From Pirellula sp. (GTDB taxonomy: Bacteria > Planctomycetota > Planctomycetia > Pirellulales > PNKZ01), in NCBI GenBank assembly GCA_013822735.1, contig PNKZ01000002.1:248001-312000 (forward strand): a stretch of 64,000 bases of DNA, read 5' to 3'. The position numbers and the translations under genes are program-made. Position 1 is the first letter of the stretch. Every line of letters starts with the position of its first letter. Under the pieces are notes generated by a model. The model did no database searches. It saw nothing but the letters and a program-made list of their open reading frames with translations, and was not told the origin of the DNA. Shown here piece by piece: positions 39,756 through 47,169 of the stretch.

Positions 39756-41738
39756 ATGTGCGGAATTGCCGGTATTTTGGATCTCCGCGGACAGCGTGAG
39801 CCCGACCGTGCGGCATTGGAGCAGATGACGCAACGCATTCTGCACCGGGGACCGGACGAAGACGGGTATTTCTTCGCACCGGGCATCGGCATCGGGCAGC
39901 GGCGACTCAGCATCGTTGGTTTGGCGGATGGGCAACAGCCGATCTACAACGAGGACCGTACGGTCGCCGTAATGTACAACGGCGAGCTCTTCGACTACCC
40001 CGAGCAGAAGGCGGCGCTCGAAGCCCGCGGCCACACGTTTCGCACGCATAGCGACACCGAACTCCTTGTGCACCTGTACGAAGACTTCGGCGACGGAATG
40101 TTCGATCATCTGCACGGGCAATTCGCTTTTGCGATCGTCGACCTCAAGAAGCGGACGATCATCCTGGCCCGCGACCGCGTGGGAATTTGCCCGCTGCACT
40201 GGTCGCGGCAGGGAGATTGGTTTTACTTCGGCTCCGAGATTAAAGCGATTCTCGCCTCGGGCCAAGTGGCACCGTCGTGCGACGAGCGTGGACTCGATCA
40301 TATTTTTACCTTCTTCGCGATGGGGACCCGGCGGACGATGTTCGCGGGGATCTCCAGCATCTTGCCGGGGCATTACCTCAAGATTCAATTTCGCGACAAC
40401 GGCGAGCCGGCCGACGTCGTCGAACGACGCTATTGGGATCTCGACTTTCCCGATCGGGGCGACGAATACGACCCGCCCGACTCGGAAAAGCTGATCGACG
40501 AATTCGACGCCACGTTCCGACGGGCCGTGGAAATTCGCCTCCGTGCCGATGTTCCGGTCGTCGGCTATTTGAGCGGCGGCATCGATTCGGCGATGGTGCT
40601 GGCCAACGCTTCGAAGATTCGAGGCAAGGGTGTGCCGAGCTTTACCATTCGCATTCCGAAGCTCGATGAAACGGCCAAAGCCACGCAAGCGTCGCGACAC
40701 ATCGATTCGCCGCAGACTGTGGTGCATTGCGACGAGCATGTGATCGCCGACGCCTACCCGAAGCTCGTCGCCGCGGCCGATTGCCCGGTGATCGACACGT
40801 CGTGCGCTTCGCTCTATTGCTTGGCCGGCGAAGTGCACAAGCAAGGCTATAAGGTGGCGCTCACCGGTGAAGGCTCCGACGAAGCGATGGCCGGCTACGT
40901 GTGGTTTAAGACCAACAAGATGCTGCGCTGGTTCGATTTCGCCGGGTTTCGACCAAGCGCCGCGTTAAGTCGCGTGGCGCGTAAAATTTCCGCGCCGCAC
41001 TTGTCGTTCGGGCAGCAGCGCGACATCGATCACATGATCGGCGGGCCGCACGCGCAGTCGGAAATGTATAACTTCGTGGCCCTGTCGCGGCACCGCTTCT
41101 ACAGCCGAGAAATGAAAGAGCGGCTCGGCACGCACTTAGCTTACGAAGACCTGCCGCTCGATATGGAACGGATGAAGCGTTGGCACCCGCTCAACCGCTC
41201 GCTCTACATCGGCTACAAGACGATGCTCTGCGGTATGCTCCTGAACCACAAGGGAGACCGCGTGGCGATGGCCAACAGCGTCGAAACGCGCTACCCGTTC
41301 CTCGACGACGACGTCATCAAGCTTTGCTCGCGCGTACACCCGCGCTGGAAGCTACGCCGAGCCAGGTACGACAAGTACCTGCTTCGCCGCACGGCCACGC
41401 GTTATCTGCCCGACGACATTGCGATGCGCCCGAAAGCGATGTTTCGGGCTCCATTTGCGGATAGCTTCTTCGCGCATGCGCCGCCGTTTGTGCGGCAGCT
41501 CATGAGCGAAGAGTCGCTCCGCAAGACGGGCTACTTCGACGTGGCCGGCGTGCGCAAGCAGTTTGAGCATTACCTCAGCGGCAACGCTTCGAAGGCCCGC
41601 TTCTTCTTGGAAATGGGCCTAATCAGCGTGCTCTCGACGCAACTCTGGCACCACATGTACCTCGGCGGCGGCCTCTGCGAGCTGCCGGATACGAAGCCGA
41701 ATCCGAAGGTGGATCGCCCGGCGGGCGTCGTGGTCTGA
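39756..41738 (+). CDS. asnB: asparagine synthetase (glutamine-hydrolysing)
   Basis: 660 residues. Met-Cys2 is the N-terminal nucleophile of the glutaminase domain, followed by RGPDEDG, RRLSIV and MYNGEL. The synthetase domain has the PPi loop SGGIDS at 273-278 and GEGSDEAMAGY near 372. It forms asparagine from aspartate, ATP and glutamine. It is longer than E. coli AsnB (554), and its C-terminus (FADSFFAHAPPFV) resembles amidotransferases of exopolysaccharide or secondary-metabolite loci. No such genes are adjacent, so the primary amino-acid function is the simplest reading. It is convergent with the c556-like gene, 34 bp apart. Confidence 0.9.
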   Translation: MCGIAGILDLRGQREPDRAALEQMTQRILHRGPDEDGYFFAPGIGIGQRRLSIVGLADGQQPIYNEDRTVAVMYNGELFDYPEQKAALEARGHTFRTHSDTELLVHLYEDFGDGMFDHLHGQFAFAIVDLKKRTIILARDRVGICPLHWSRQGDWFYFGSEIKAILASGQVAPSCDERGLDHIFTFFAMGTRRTMFAGISSILPGHYLKIQFRDNGEPADVVERRYWDLDFPDRGDEYDPPDSEKLIDEFDATFRRAVEIRLRADVPVVGYLSGGIDSAMVLANASKIRGKGVPSFTIRIPKLDETAKATQASRHIDSPQTVVHCDEHVIADAYPKLVAAADCPVIDTSCASLYCLAGEVHKQGYKVALTGEGSDEAMAGYVWFKTNKMLRWFDFAGFRPSAALSRVARKISAPHLSFGQQRDIDHMIGGPHAQSEMYNFVALSRHRFYSREMKERLGTHLAYEDLPLDMERMKRWHPLNRSLYIGYKTMLCGMLLNHKGDRVAMANSVETRYPFLDDDVIKLCSRVHPRWKLRRARYDKYLLRRTATRYLPDDIAMRPKAMFRAPFADSFFAHAPPFVRQLMSEESLRKTGYFDVAGVRKQFEHYLSGNASKARFFLEMGLISVLSTQLWHHMYLGGGLCELPDTKPNPKVDRPAGVVV

Positions 41739-41772
41739 CGTCGCCCCCTTGATGGAACGTCGTGACCGGTCG

Positions 41773-42201
41773 CTATCGTGCCGACGCCATGCGAACGCCG
41801 CGCGTGTACTTGTGACACTTCACGCAGCTCATCGTCATTTCCATGTAGGCCAACGTGGCGGCGTCGATATTTCGTCGTTCTGCCGCTTTGTTCAGATCGC
41901 GACATATCTCGTTAAAGATGTTGCTGTGAGTGCGGTAGTCGGGCGTCTGGAAGACCATCCACTTTTCGTCTTCGAGAAGTACCGACATTGCTGAAGCGTG
42001 CTTGGCGATCATTTCGAAATCTTCCAAGACGATGCCTTCGAGCACTTGCTGGGAGTGCCCTAGCTTTAATCGCATGAAGGCATGAATGTCGGCCGGACGT
42101 TCGCCGCCTACGCGTACTTTATCTTCGGCCTGCAATTCGAGAGCTGCCAATGCAAGGACGGCGGCTGCCGTAACGCTTCGCAGCGTCAGTTTTCGATTCA
42201 T
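41773..42201 (-). CDS. exported c-type cytochrome (c556/c'-like helical)
   Basis: 142 residues. A signal peptide (MNRKLTLRSVTAAAVLALAALELQA, located at residues 1-25) is followed by an all-helical domain. A single heme motif, Cys126-Val-Lys-Cys129-His130, is near the C-terminus, the position found in cytochromes c' and c556. Met43 or Met45 in the first helix could be the sixth ligand as in c556. It would act in the periplasm. It is the last gene of the minus-strand series led by an ECF sigma factor; the 155-bp gap before it is the widest in that series, so its membership is less certain than that of the others. Confidence 0.8.
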   Translation of the reverse strand: MNRKLTLRSVTAAAVLALAALELQAEDKVRVGGERPADIHAFMRLKLGHSQQVLEGIVLEDFEMIAKHASAMSVLLEDEKWMVFQTPDYRTHSNIFNEICRDLNKAAERRNIDAATLAYMEMTMSCVKCHKYTRGVRMASAR

Positions 42202-42356
42202 GGAAGAATCCTTTCGATGAGTGCAAAGAGATGAGCGGCGACAGCATCATCTCCGGTCGGGGACGTCCCGCCAAGAGGATTGTTCGGTCTCCCGTAAATC
42301 ACCGTCGCGTGTCTGAGCCGCACACCTTCGCGGGTTCGCCATCGGCGGATGTAACG

Positions 42357-43658
42357 TTAGGTGAGGAGGCGACGGATCGGTTCGCCGCCGTCGGAGATGG
42401 CGATCGGCCGGCCGACGGGGCTCATCGCTTCCTTCGCCGGGTCCATGCCGAGCAGCGTGGCAAGCGTCGCGAAGTAGTTCGGCACGGTGACGGCGTCCGA
42501 TACGACCTTCGCGCCGGTTTCGTCCGTCGCGCCGTACGCTTGGCCGCCGCGCACGCCGCCGCCGGCAAGTACCGTGCTCCACGCATTGGGGTAATGGTCG
42601 CGCCCGTCGACGCGACTGATCGTCGGCGTGCGGCCGAACTCTCCCATCCACACCACCAGCGTTTCGTCGAGCAGTTTGCGTTCCTCCAACTCCCGCAGCA
42701 GCGTCGCCATGGCAGGATCGAGATCGCGCATGAGAAGCGACGTCTTGGTGAAGTTATCGATGTGCGTGTCCCAGCCGTCGAGCGTTACTTCGACGAACTG
42801 TACGCCCGTCTCGATCAAGCGGCGCGCCATCAAGCAGCCCCGGCCGAAGTCGCTATCGCCGTAGGCCTTTTGCACGGCGGCGGGCTCCGTCGCGATGTCG
42901 AACGCCTTCACAAGCGGCGACCGCATCATTTGCGTCGCCTTGCGATACACGGCGTCGTGGTTGGCCGGCGCCGCCGAACGTGAAACCGTGCGGAAGTCGT
43001 CCTGCAACATTTGCAGTGCCTCTAGACGAGCTGCAAATCGGGTCTGGTCGACGTCTTTAGGAGCCGCGAGGTTGCGCACGCCCCGGCTCGGGTTCTGGAT
43101 CGCAAACGGGTTGTGCTGCACGCCGAGGAATCCGGAACCAACCGACGGCCCGCGGATGCTCACGAAGTTCGGCAGATCGAAGTCCGGATTGCCGAGTTCG
43201 CTGCTGACCCACGAGCCAAGGCTCGGGTGTTTGAGCGTGCCGCTCGGCGAGTAGCCGGTGTGCATGAGGTACTGGCCGCGATCGTGGTTTCCCTCTTTGC
43301 TCGTCATCGAGCGCACGATCGCCAAATGCTTCGCTTGCTCGGCGACCTGCGGCAGGTGCTCGCAGATTTGCACGTCGCGCGCCGAGGTCCTGATCGCCTT
43401 GAACTCGCCGCCGTTCGCGGTGCCGGGCTTCGGATCAAACGTGTCGATATGGCTCGGGCCGCCGTTCATCCAAAGCAGAATGCACGCCTTCGGCTTCGTG
43501 CTCTTGCGGCCTTCCGTGGCGCTGGCCAATGCCGCGCGAGCCTGCCATTGCGGAATGGCCAAACTCAGCAGCCCGCCAAGTCCGCCGGCGATGAACGAGC
43601 GACGCGCGATGCCCGCTGCGGGGCCGGCACAGGTCAACTGACGATGTTCGTACGACAT
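42357..43658 (-). CDS. DUF1501 family exported protein (sulfatase-like fold)
   Basis: 433 residues. A twin-arginine signal is visible as ARRSFIAGGLGGLL at ~18-31. The DUF1501 hallmarks follow: LLWMNGGPSHIDTFDPKPG near residue 60, then GNHDRGQYLMHTGYSPSG, TLDGWDTHIDN and GEFGRTPTISRVDGRDHYP. These place Asp/His residues as in alkaline-phosphatase-superfamily metal sites. Activity is unproven. In planctomycetes DUF1501 genes almost always accompany a DUF1549/DUF1553 gene, as here with a 23-bp gap, so the two products probably work together in the periplasm. Confidence 0.93.
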   Translation of the reverse strand: MSYEHRQLTCAGPAAGIARRSFIAGGLGGLLSLAIPQWQARAALASATEGRKSTKPKACILLWMNGGPSHIDTFDPKPGTANGGEFKAIRTSARDVQICEHLPQVAEQAKHLAIVRSMTSKEGNHDRGQYLMHTGYSPSGTLKHPSLGSWVSSELGNPDFDLPNFVSIRGPSVGSGFLGVQHNPFAIQNPSRGVRNLAAPKDVDQTRFAARLEALQMLQDDFRTVSRSAAPANHDAVYRKATQMMRSPLVKAFDIATEPAAVQKAYGDSDFGRGCLMARRLIETGVQFVEVTLDGWDTHIDNFTKTSLLMRDLDPAMATLLRELEERKLLDETLVVWMGEFGRTPTISRVDGRDHYPNAWSTVLAGGGVRGGQAYGATDETGAKVVSDAVTVPNYFATLATLLGMDPAKEAMSPVGRPIAISDGGEPIRRLLT

Positions 43659-43681
43659 AGAGTCTTTCCCGATCGGAAGCC

Positions 43682-45571
43682 TTAGTGATTGCTTAAAAAC
43701 TCGCTCGAATTCAGCAGCGCCCAGTACATATCTTCATACGCTTGCTCGCGCGGAGTCGATCCGCCGCCGACGGATGCCAAAAATTGAAACGGCGCGTCGG
43801 CCGCATAGGCCCGAAATGCTTTGGCGTAGAGCGCGGCATCCGCGTTGTTCTGCATCTTGCCGCGCAGCGCCATGTAGTCGGCCGCGGTGCGGGCATGCTT
43901 CAACAACTCCGTGAAGTCGGCGTCGTCGGCGGCATTCGCAATTCCCGGGCTGACCTTCTTGGCGTCGGCTCCAACAACCACGTCAAGTTTCTCCCCCGGT
44001 GTTCGCACGACTTTCCGGCCTCGCTCGATGAATGAAATCCAACGAGCGAGCTCCGCCGAGGTCGGCTGGCGTGAAAGGGTGCGCAGGTACAACTGCTCGA
44101 TGACCGCCGCATCGTCCGAATTCTTCGTCAGCGTCGCTAAGCCGAAGCCGGGCGTCAGACGCGAGGTACCGCAGACGAGGGCGCCGTTGAGCATCATGAG
44201 CGATCGCGGAATCGTTTCTTCCGGCTCGCTCACTTCAGCCATGTCGTCGGTGCCCATCTGTACGACGAGTTCTTGAATGAACGAGCCGCGAATGAGTTCA
44301 AATTGGTTCGTCGCGATCTTGTCGAGTCCCGCCCGGGCTTCGGTCGCTTGCACCACGGCGTCGAATAGCTCCTCGACGTCGAGCGCTTTAAGCGGATAGG
44401 CGGCCCAGTAGTCGTGCTTCCCGGCCCCGAGTTCGAGTTCGACAGACGCGCGACCGTACGCTTCGGTGTTGCAGATCGTGCGGAGCAAATGCCGCAGGTC
44501 GTACTTGTGGTCGCGGAAATCGCCGGCCAGGGCTTCGAGTACGGCGGGCATCGTCGCCGGATTGCCGGGCCGGAAATCATCCACGGGGTCGACGAACCCG
44601 CGGCCGAGGAGCTTCCCCCACATTCGATTGACGATCGCCTGGGCGAACCAGGGATTGTCTGCGGCAGTGACCCAATCGGCCACGAGCTTGCGTCGGCTTC
44701 CCCAGGTGCGCAGTTCCGGGCCGTCGAGCAGTTTCGGCGTCACGTCGACATAGTCTTTGTACGAGCCGAACACCTGCTCATATTTGTCGACCGGCGGCAC
44801 AATCAATCGATCTTTCAATTCCATGCGAAACACGCCGACCATGGTCGTGAGCATCGCAGGCTTTTCCACGTAAGTCGGCCAGGTCTTCGTGAAGCAGGCG
44901 GCAAATTGCTTGAAGTCGTCCTGCTTCCACTTCTCGGTCTTGTGATCGTGGCACTGCGCACATTGAATCTGCACGCCGAGGAAGAGCTTCGACGTCGCTG
45001 AGGCCATATCGGGCAGAGCCCGGGAGTAACGGAGAAACCAATTCGAGGCAGGGCTGAACCGCTCGTCGAAATCTTTCGGGTCCGGCCCGCCGCCGCGTAA
45101 AGGACGTTTGTTCGTGTTGTACCCTTCGGCGGTGATCAGCTCGCGAACGATCGCGTCCCATGGTGCATTCGCGGCAAATTGCTCGCGCAGCCATTGCTTG
45201 AAGGCCTGCCGGTCGAGAAACCCCTCGCGGGTCAATCGGCCCATTAGAAGCGTGTCCCAATAGGTTGCCCAGTGTTCGGCATACTCGGGGGACGCGAGCA
45301 ATCGATCGATGGCCGCAGCACGTTTGTCGGAAGATGTCTCGGCGGCGAACTTCACGACGTCGTCCGGCTTCGGTAATCGGCCGGTGAGGTCGAGCGTCAC
45401 GCGTCGTAGGAAGCGCTCGTCGTCGACTTGCGGCGCCGGCGTAATGCCTTGCTCGCGCCAAGCGGCGCGCAGCTGGCGATCGACGGTCGTCACGATCGCC
45501 GGCGTTTCCGCGCGACATGTATCGGCGACGGTTAGCAGCAGCGCCATTCCGAACAGGGTGCGGCAATTCAT
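43682..45571 (-). CDS. DUF1549/DUF1553 (PSCyt2/PSD1) exported protein with one CxxCH
   Basis: 629 residues. Signal peptide at 1-21. The DUF1549 domain begins FLRRVTLDLTGRLP near residue 54 and carries Cys204-Ala-Gln-Cys207-His208, a c-type heme site. The DUF1553 domain includes WFAQAIVNRMWGKLLGRGFVDPVDDFRP (used only to locate the block near 310-340) and DLRHLLRTICNTEAYGR. The N-terminal cytochrome domain (PSC1) present in longer relatives is absent, making this the short form. Its biochemical role is unknown; electron transfer with the DUF1501 partner and the c556-like cytochrome is a plausible inference. It lies 59 bp after the anchored helical-protein gene. Confidence 0.92.
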   Translation of the reverse strand: MNCRTLFGMALLLTVADTCRAETPAIVTTVDRQLRAAWREQGITPAPQVDDERFLRRVTLDLTGRLPKPDDVVKFAAETSSDKRAAAIDRLLASPEYAEHWATYWDTLLMGRLTREGFLDRQAFKQWLREQFAANAPWDAIVRELITAEGYNTNKRPLRGGGPDPKDFDERFSPASNWFLRYSRALPDMASATSKLFLGVQIQCAQCHDHKTEKWKQDDFKQFAACFTKTWPTYVEKPAMLTTMVGVFRMELKDRLIVPPVDKYEQVFGSYKDYVDVTPKLLDGPELRTWGSRRKLVADWVTAADNPWFAQAIVNRMWGKLLGRGFVDPVDDFRPGNPATMPAVLEALAGDFRDHKYDLRHLLRTICNTEAYGRASVELELGAGKHDYWAAYPLKALDVEELFDAVVQATEARAGLDKIATNQFELIRGSFIQELVVQMGTDDMAEVSEPEETIPRSLMMLNGALVCGTSRLTPGFGLATLTKNSDDAAVIEQLYLRTLSRQPTSAELARWISFIERGRKVVRTPGEKLDVVVGADAKKVSPGIANAADDADFTELLKHARTAADYMALRGKMQNNADAALYAKAFRAYAADAPFQFLASVGGGSTPREQAYEDMYWALLNSSEFLSNH

Positions 45572-45630
45572 GGCCCGACTCCAGGCAAAGACTTCGTTAA
45601 TTTGGCGAGACGGTATTGATCGCGAACCAA

Positions 45631-46059
45631 CTACTTGCGATTCGAGCGGCCGGCTTCCATGCTCGGCATGCCTGCGCCGCCCCAGGGAGACGGCTTCTCC
45701 ATCGCTTCGATGATTGAGCGCTTGAGTTGTTCCTGTTGCGGCTCGGGGAGTTTGATCGCCACGGCCAGCAGCAGCTCTTTGACGATGCTCTTCCGTTTGG
45801 CTTCACTACCGTCGCGAAGTTCCTTCATTTGCATCATGGCGTCGTCGATGATCGGGCGAAGCTCTTCTTCTTGGGCCACGGTGAGCGACGCCGCCTTACG
45901 CAGCCACTCAAGCGTCCGCGGGGTCCAAGTCGACTCATCGAGCTTGTTGCGGTACTCACGCTGAATGGCACGAACCGTGCCGACCGCCCCGCAGGCCGCT
46001 CCGGCGACGAACACCAAGGCGACGAGCAGAATCGATTTCCAATGGCGAAAAAGGCTCAC
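45631..46059 (-). CDS. membrane-anchored periplasmic helical protein (CnrX/Spy-like architecture)
   Basis: 142 residues from the GTG at 46059, which overlaps the preceding stop as GTGA. One N-terminal anchor (ILLVALVFVAGAACGAVGTV) is followed by a mainly helical hydrophilic domain: WTPRTLEWLRKAASLT, EEELRPIIDDAMMQMKEL, IVKELLLAVAIKLPEPQQEQLKRSI. The architecture matches the CnrX/NccX metal sensors and Spy-type proteins that accompany sigma/anti-sigma pairs. However, the domain has no His, so CnrX-type metal binding is unlikely. It probably senses or buffers something in the periplasm as the third member of the sigma module. I do not assign a ligand. Confidence 0.65.
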   Translation of the reverse strand: MSLFRHWKSILLVALVFVAGAACGAVGTVRAIQREYRNKLDESTWTPRTLEWLRKAASLTVAQEEELRPIIDDAMMQMKELRDGSEAKRKSIVKELLLAVAIKLPEPQQEQLKRSIIEAMEKPSPWGGAGMPSMEAGRSNRK

Positions 46060-46361
46060 GGCAGCAACTCCCAGGTGACAAGTCCGTCGAACGGCGAGGG
46101 TCGCGGCGACAGCAGCGACGACAAGTCTTGCCAACTCGACACGGCCAAGAGCAATGAGGCGGCCAACGCGAGGGCGGCGCTCCAACCAAGGATGCGTTCA
46201 TTCGTTACGTCGCTCCGTCGCATCGGACTACGGTTTCGCACCGCGAGCAACACGCGATCCGCTAGGCCTTCCGGCGGCGCGAGTGGTACCTCCGCCGACG
46301 GATTATCGCGGGCCGCGGTCGTCAGTCGCCGCCAGGCGTCGTCGATGTTCGGATTGGTCAT
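46056..46361 (-). CDS. small single-pass membrane protein, putative anti-sigma factor
   Basis: 101 residues from the ATG at 46361, which overlaps the sigma factor's stop as ATGA. Residues ~1-50 are hydrophilic (IDDAWRRLTTAA, then LADRVLLAVRNRS). One transmembrane helix is at ~59-80 (ILGWSAALALAASLLLAVSSW), with a short outer tail ending VTWELLP. No zinc anti-sigma motif (HxxxCxxC) is present. Size, topology and position right after an ECF sigma gene fit a minimal anti-sigma factor such as CnrY, but sequence similarity is not evident. Its stop overlaps the next start as GTGA. Confidence 0.62.
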   Translation of the reverse strand: MTNPNIDDAWRRLTTAARDNPSAEVPLAPPEGLADRVLLAVRNRSPMRRSDVTNERILGWSAALALAASLLLAVSSWQDLSSLLSPRPSPFDGLVTWELLP

Positions 46362-46945
46362 AACTTTCGTTCTCCCAGCAGTCGTTCGAGCGTTGCACGG
46401 ACCCTCGCTCGGGCCCTCGCGAGTTTCCATTTCGTCCACGACAGGCTCCAGCCCAAGGTGGTCGCCGTGTCATTCAATGTTCGTTCTTCTAAGTCGTGCA
46501 GCCGGATCAACACGGCGTCTTCCGCTTCGAGTCCGGCTAAAACGTGGTCGACCAGTTCCTTCGACGCAGCCGCTTCCGGCCCGGCGGAGTTCGACGAATC
46601 AGCCAAGGACGCGTCGAGCGCCGCACTTTCCGTTTCGCTCAGATCGGCCCGTCGCAGCTCGCGCCGACGCTTGGTTTTTCGCAAGGCGTCGAGGCAGGCG
46701 TTCACGGCGATCCGAGCGATCCAATGTTCCAGCGGCGCGTCGCTGCGGTACTGGTCGAGCCGCTCGAACACGCGGAGGTACGTTTCCTGTTCGCAGGCCG
46801 CGCGGTCTTGGGCCGGCGAAAGGTGGGAGCGCACGATCCGCGCGACCAGCGGATAGGTCGCGTCGACCAATTCCCGGAAGGCTCCGTCGTTGCCCGATTG
46901 CACTTGCGCCACGCACCGGGCGGCGTCGAAGTTGGCATCGGTCAT
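46358..46945 (-). CDS. ECF-type RNA polymerase sigma factor
   Basis: 195 residues. Region 2 is at ~15-95 (GAFRELVDATYPLVARIVRSHLS, then EQETYLRVFERLDQYR and WIARIAVNACLDALRK). Region 4 is at ~130-190 (LEERTLNDTATTLGWSLSWTKWKLARARARVR locates the helix-turn-helix). A Ser/Ala/Glu-rich linker near 108-128 separates the two. It lacks regions 1 and 3, as ECF factors do. It overlaps the small membrane-protein gene as ATGA. The rest of the series (anchored helical protein, DUF1549/1553, DUF1501, cytochrome) runs on the same strand with gaps of 59, 23 and 155 bp, so autoregulated co-transcription is likely. Confidence 0.9.
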   Translation of the reverse strand: MTDANFDAARCVAQVQSGNDGAFRELVDATYPLVARIVRSHLSPAQDRAACEQETYLRVFERLDQYRSDAPLEHWIARIAVNACLDALRKTKRRRELRRADLSETESAALDASLADSSNSAGPEAAASKELVDHVLAGLEAEDAVLIRLHDLEERTLNDTATTLGWSLSWTKWKLARARARVRATLERLLGERKL

Positions 46946-46995
46946 CGGCTGAGGCTCAATCCGGCGAGTCGAACGTTCCTACCAAGAAGAGTGAC

Positions 46996-47012
46996 GTCCG
47001 CCGACGGCGGAC
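46996..47012 (-). promoter_or_regulatory. palindrome upstream of the ECF operon
   Basis: GTCCGCCG-A-CGGCGGAC is a perfect 17-bp palindrome about 50 nt before the sigma factor start, next to an AT-rich block (47015-47055). It could be an operator or a hairpin in the leader. On the minus strand GGAAC occurs at about 46978, similar to ECF -35 boxes, but too close to the start for a normal leader. Confidence 0.35.
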
Positions 47013-47093
47013 CGGCCACGATAAAAAAGAAAATATCGCGGAATGTAATAAAACGCGAGCAAGAGCGGCGTTATTGAACGCTGCGCGTCGCGC

Positions 47094-47151
47094 TATTTAG
47101 CCCGCCGTCGGCGACGGCGGGCGCCCCCGGTCGCCGACCGGGGGCTAAATA
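47094..47151 (-). repeat. 58-bp palindromic element with TATTTAGCCC ends (copy 2, inverted)
   Basis: TATTTAGCCCGCCGTCGGCG...GGGGGCTAAATA. Reverse-complemented, it matches the 25271-25327 element nearly base for base, with the two inner hairpins in the same order. It lies between the dxs stop (47170) and the ECF sigma leader. Confidence 0.85.
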
Positions 47152-47169
47152 AATGCACTGTACGAAGCA

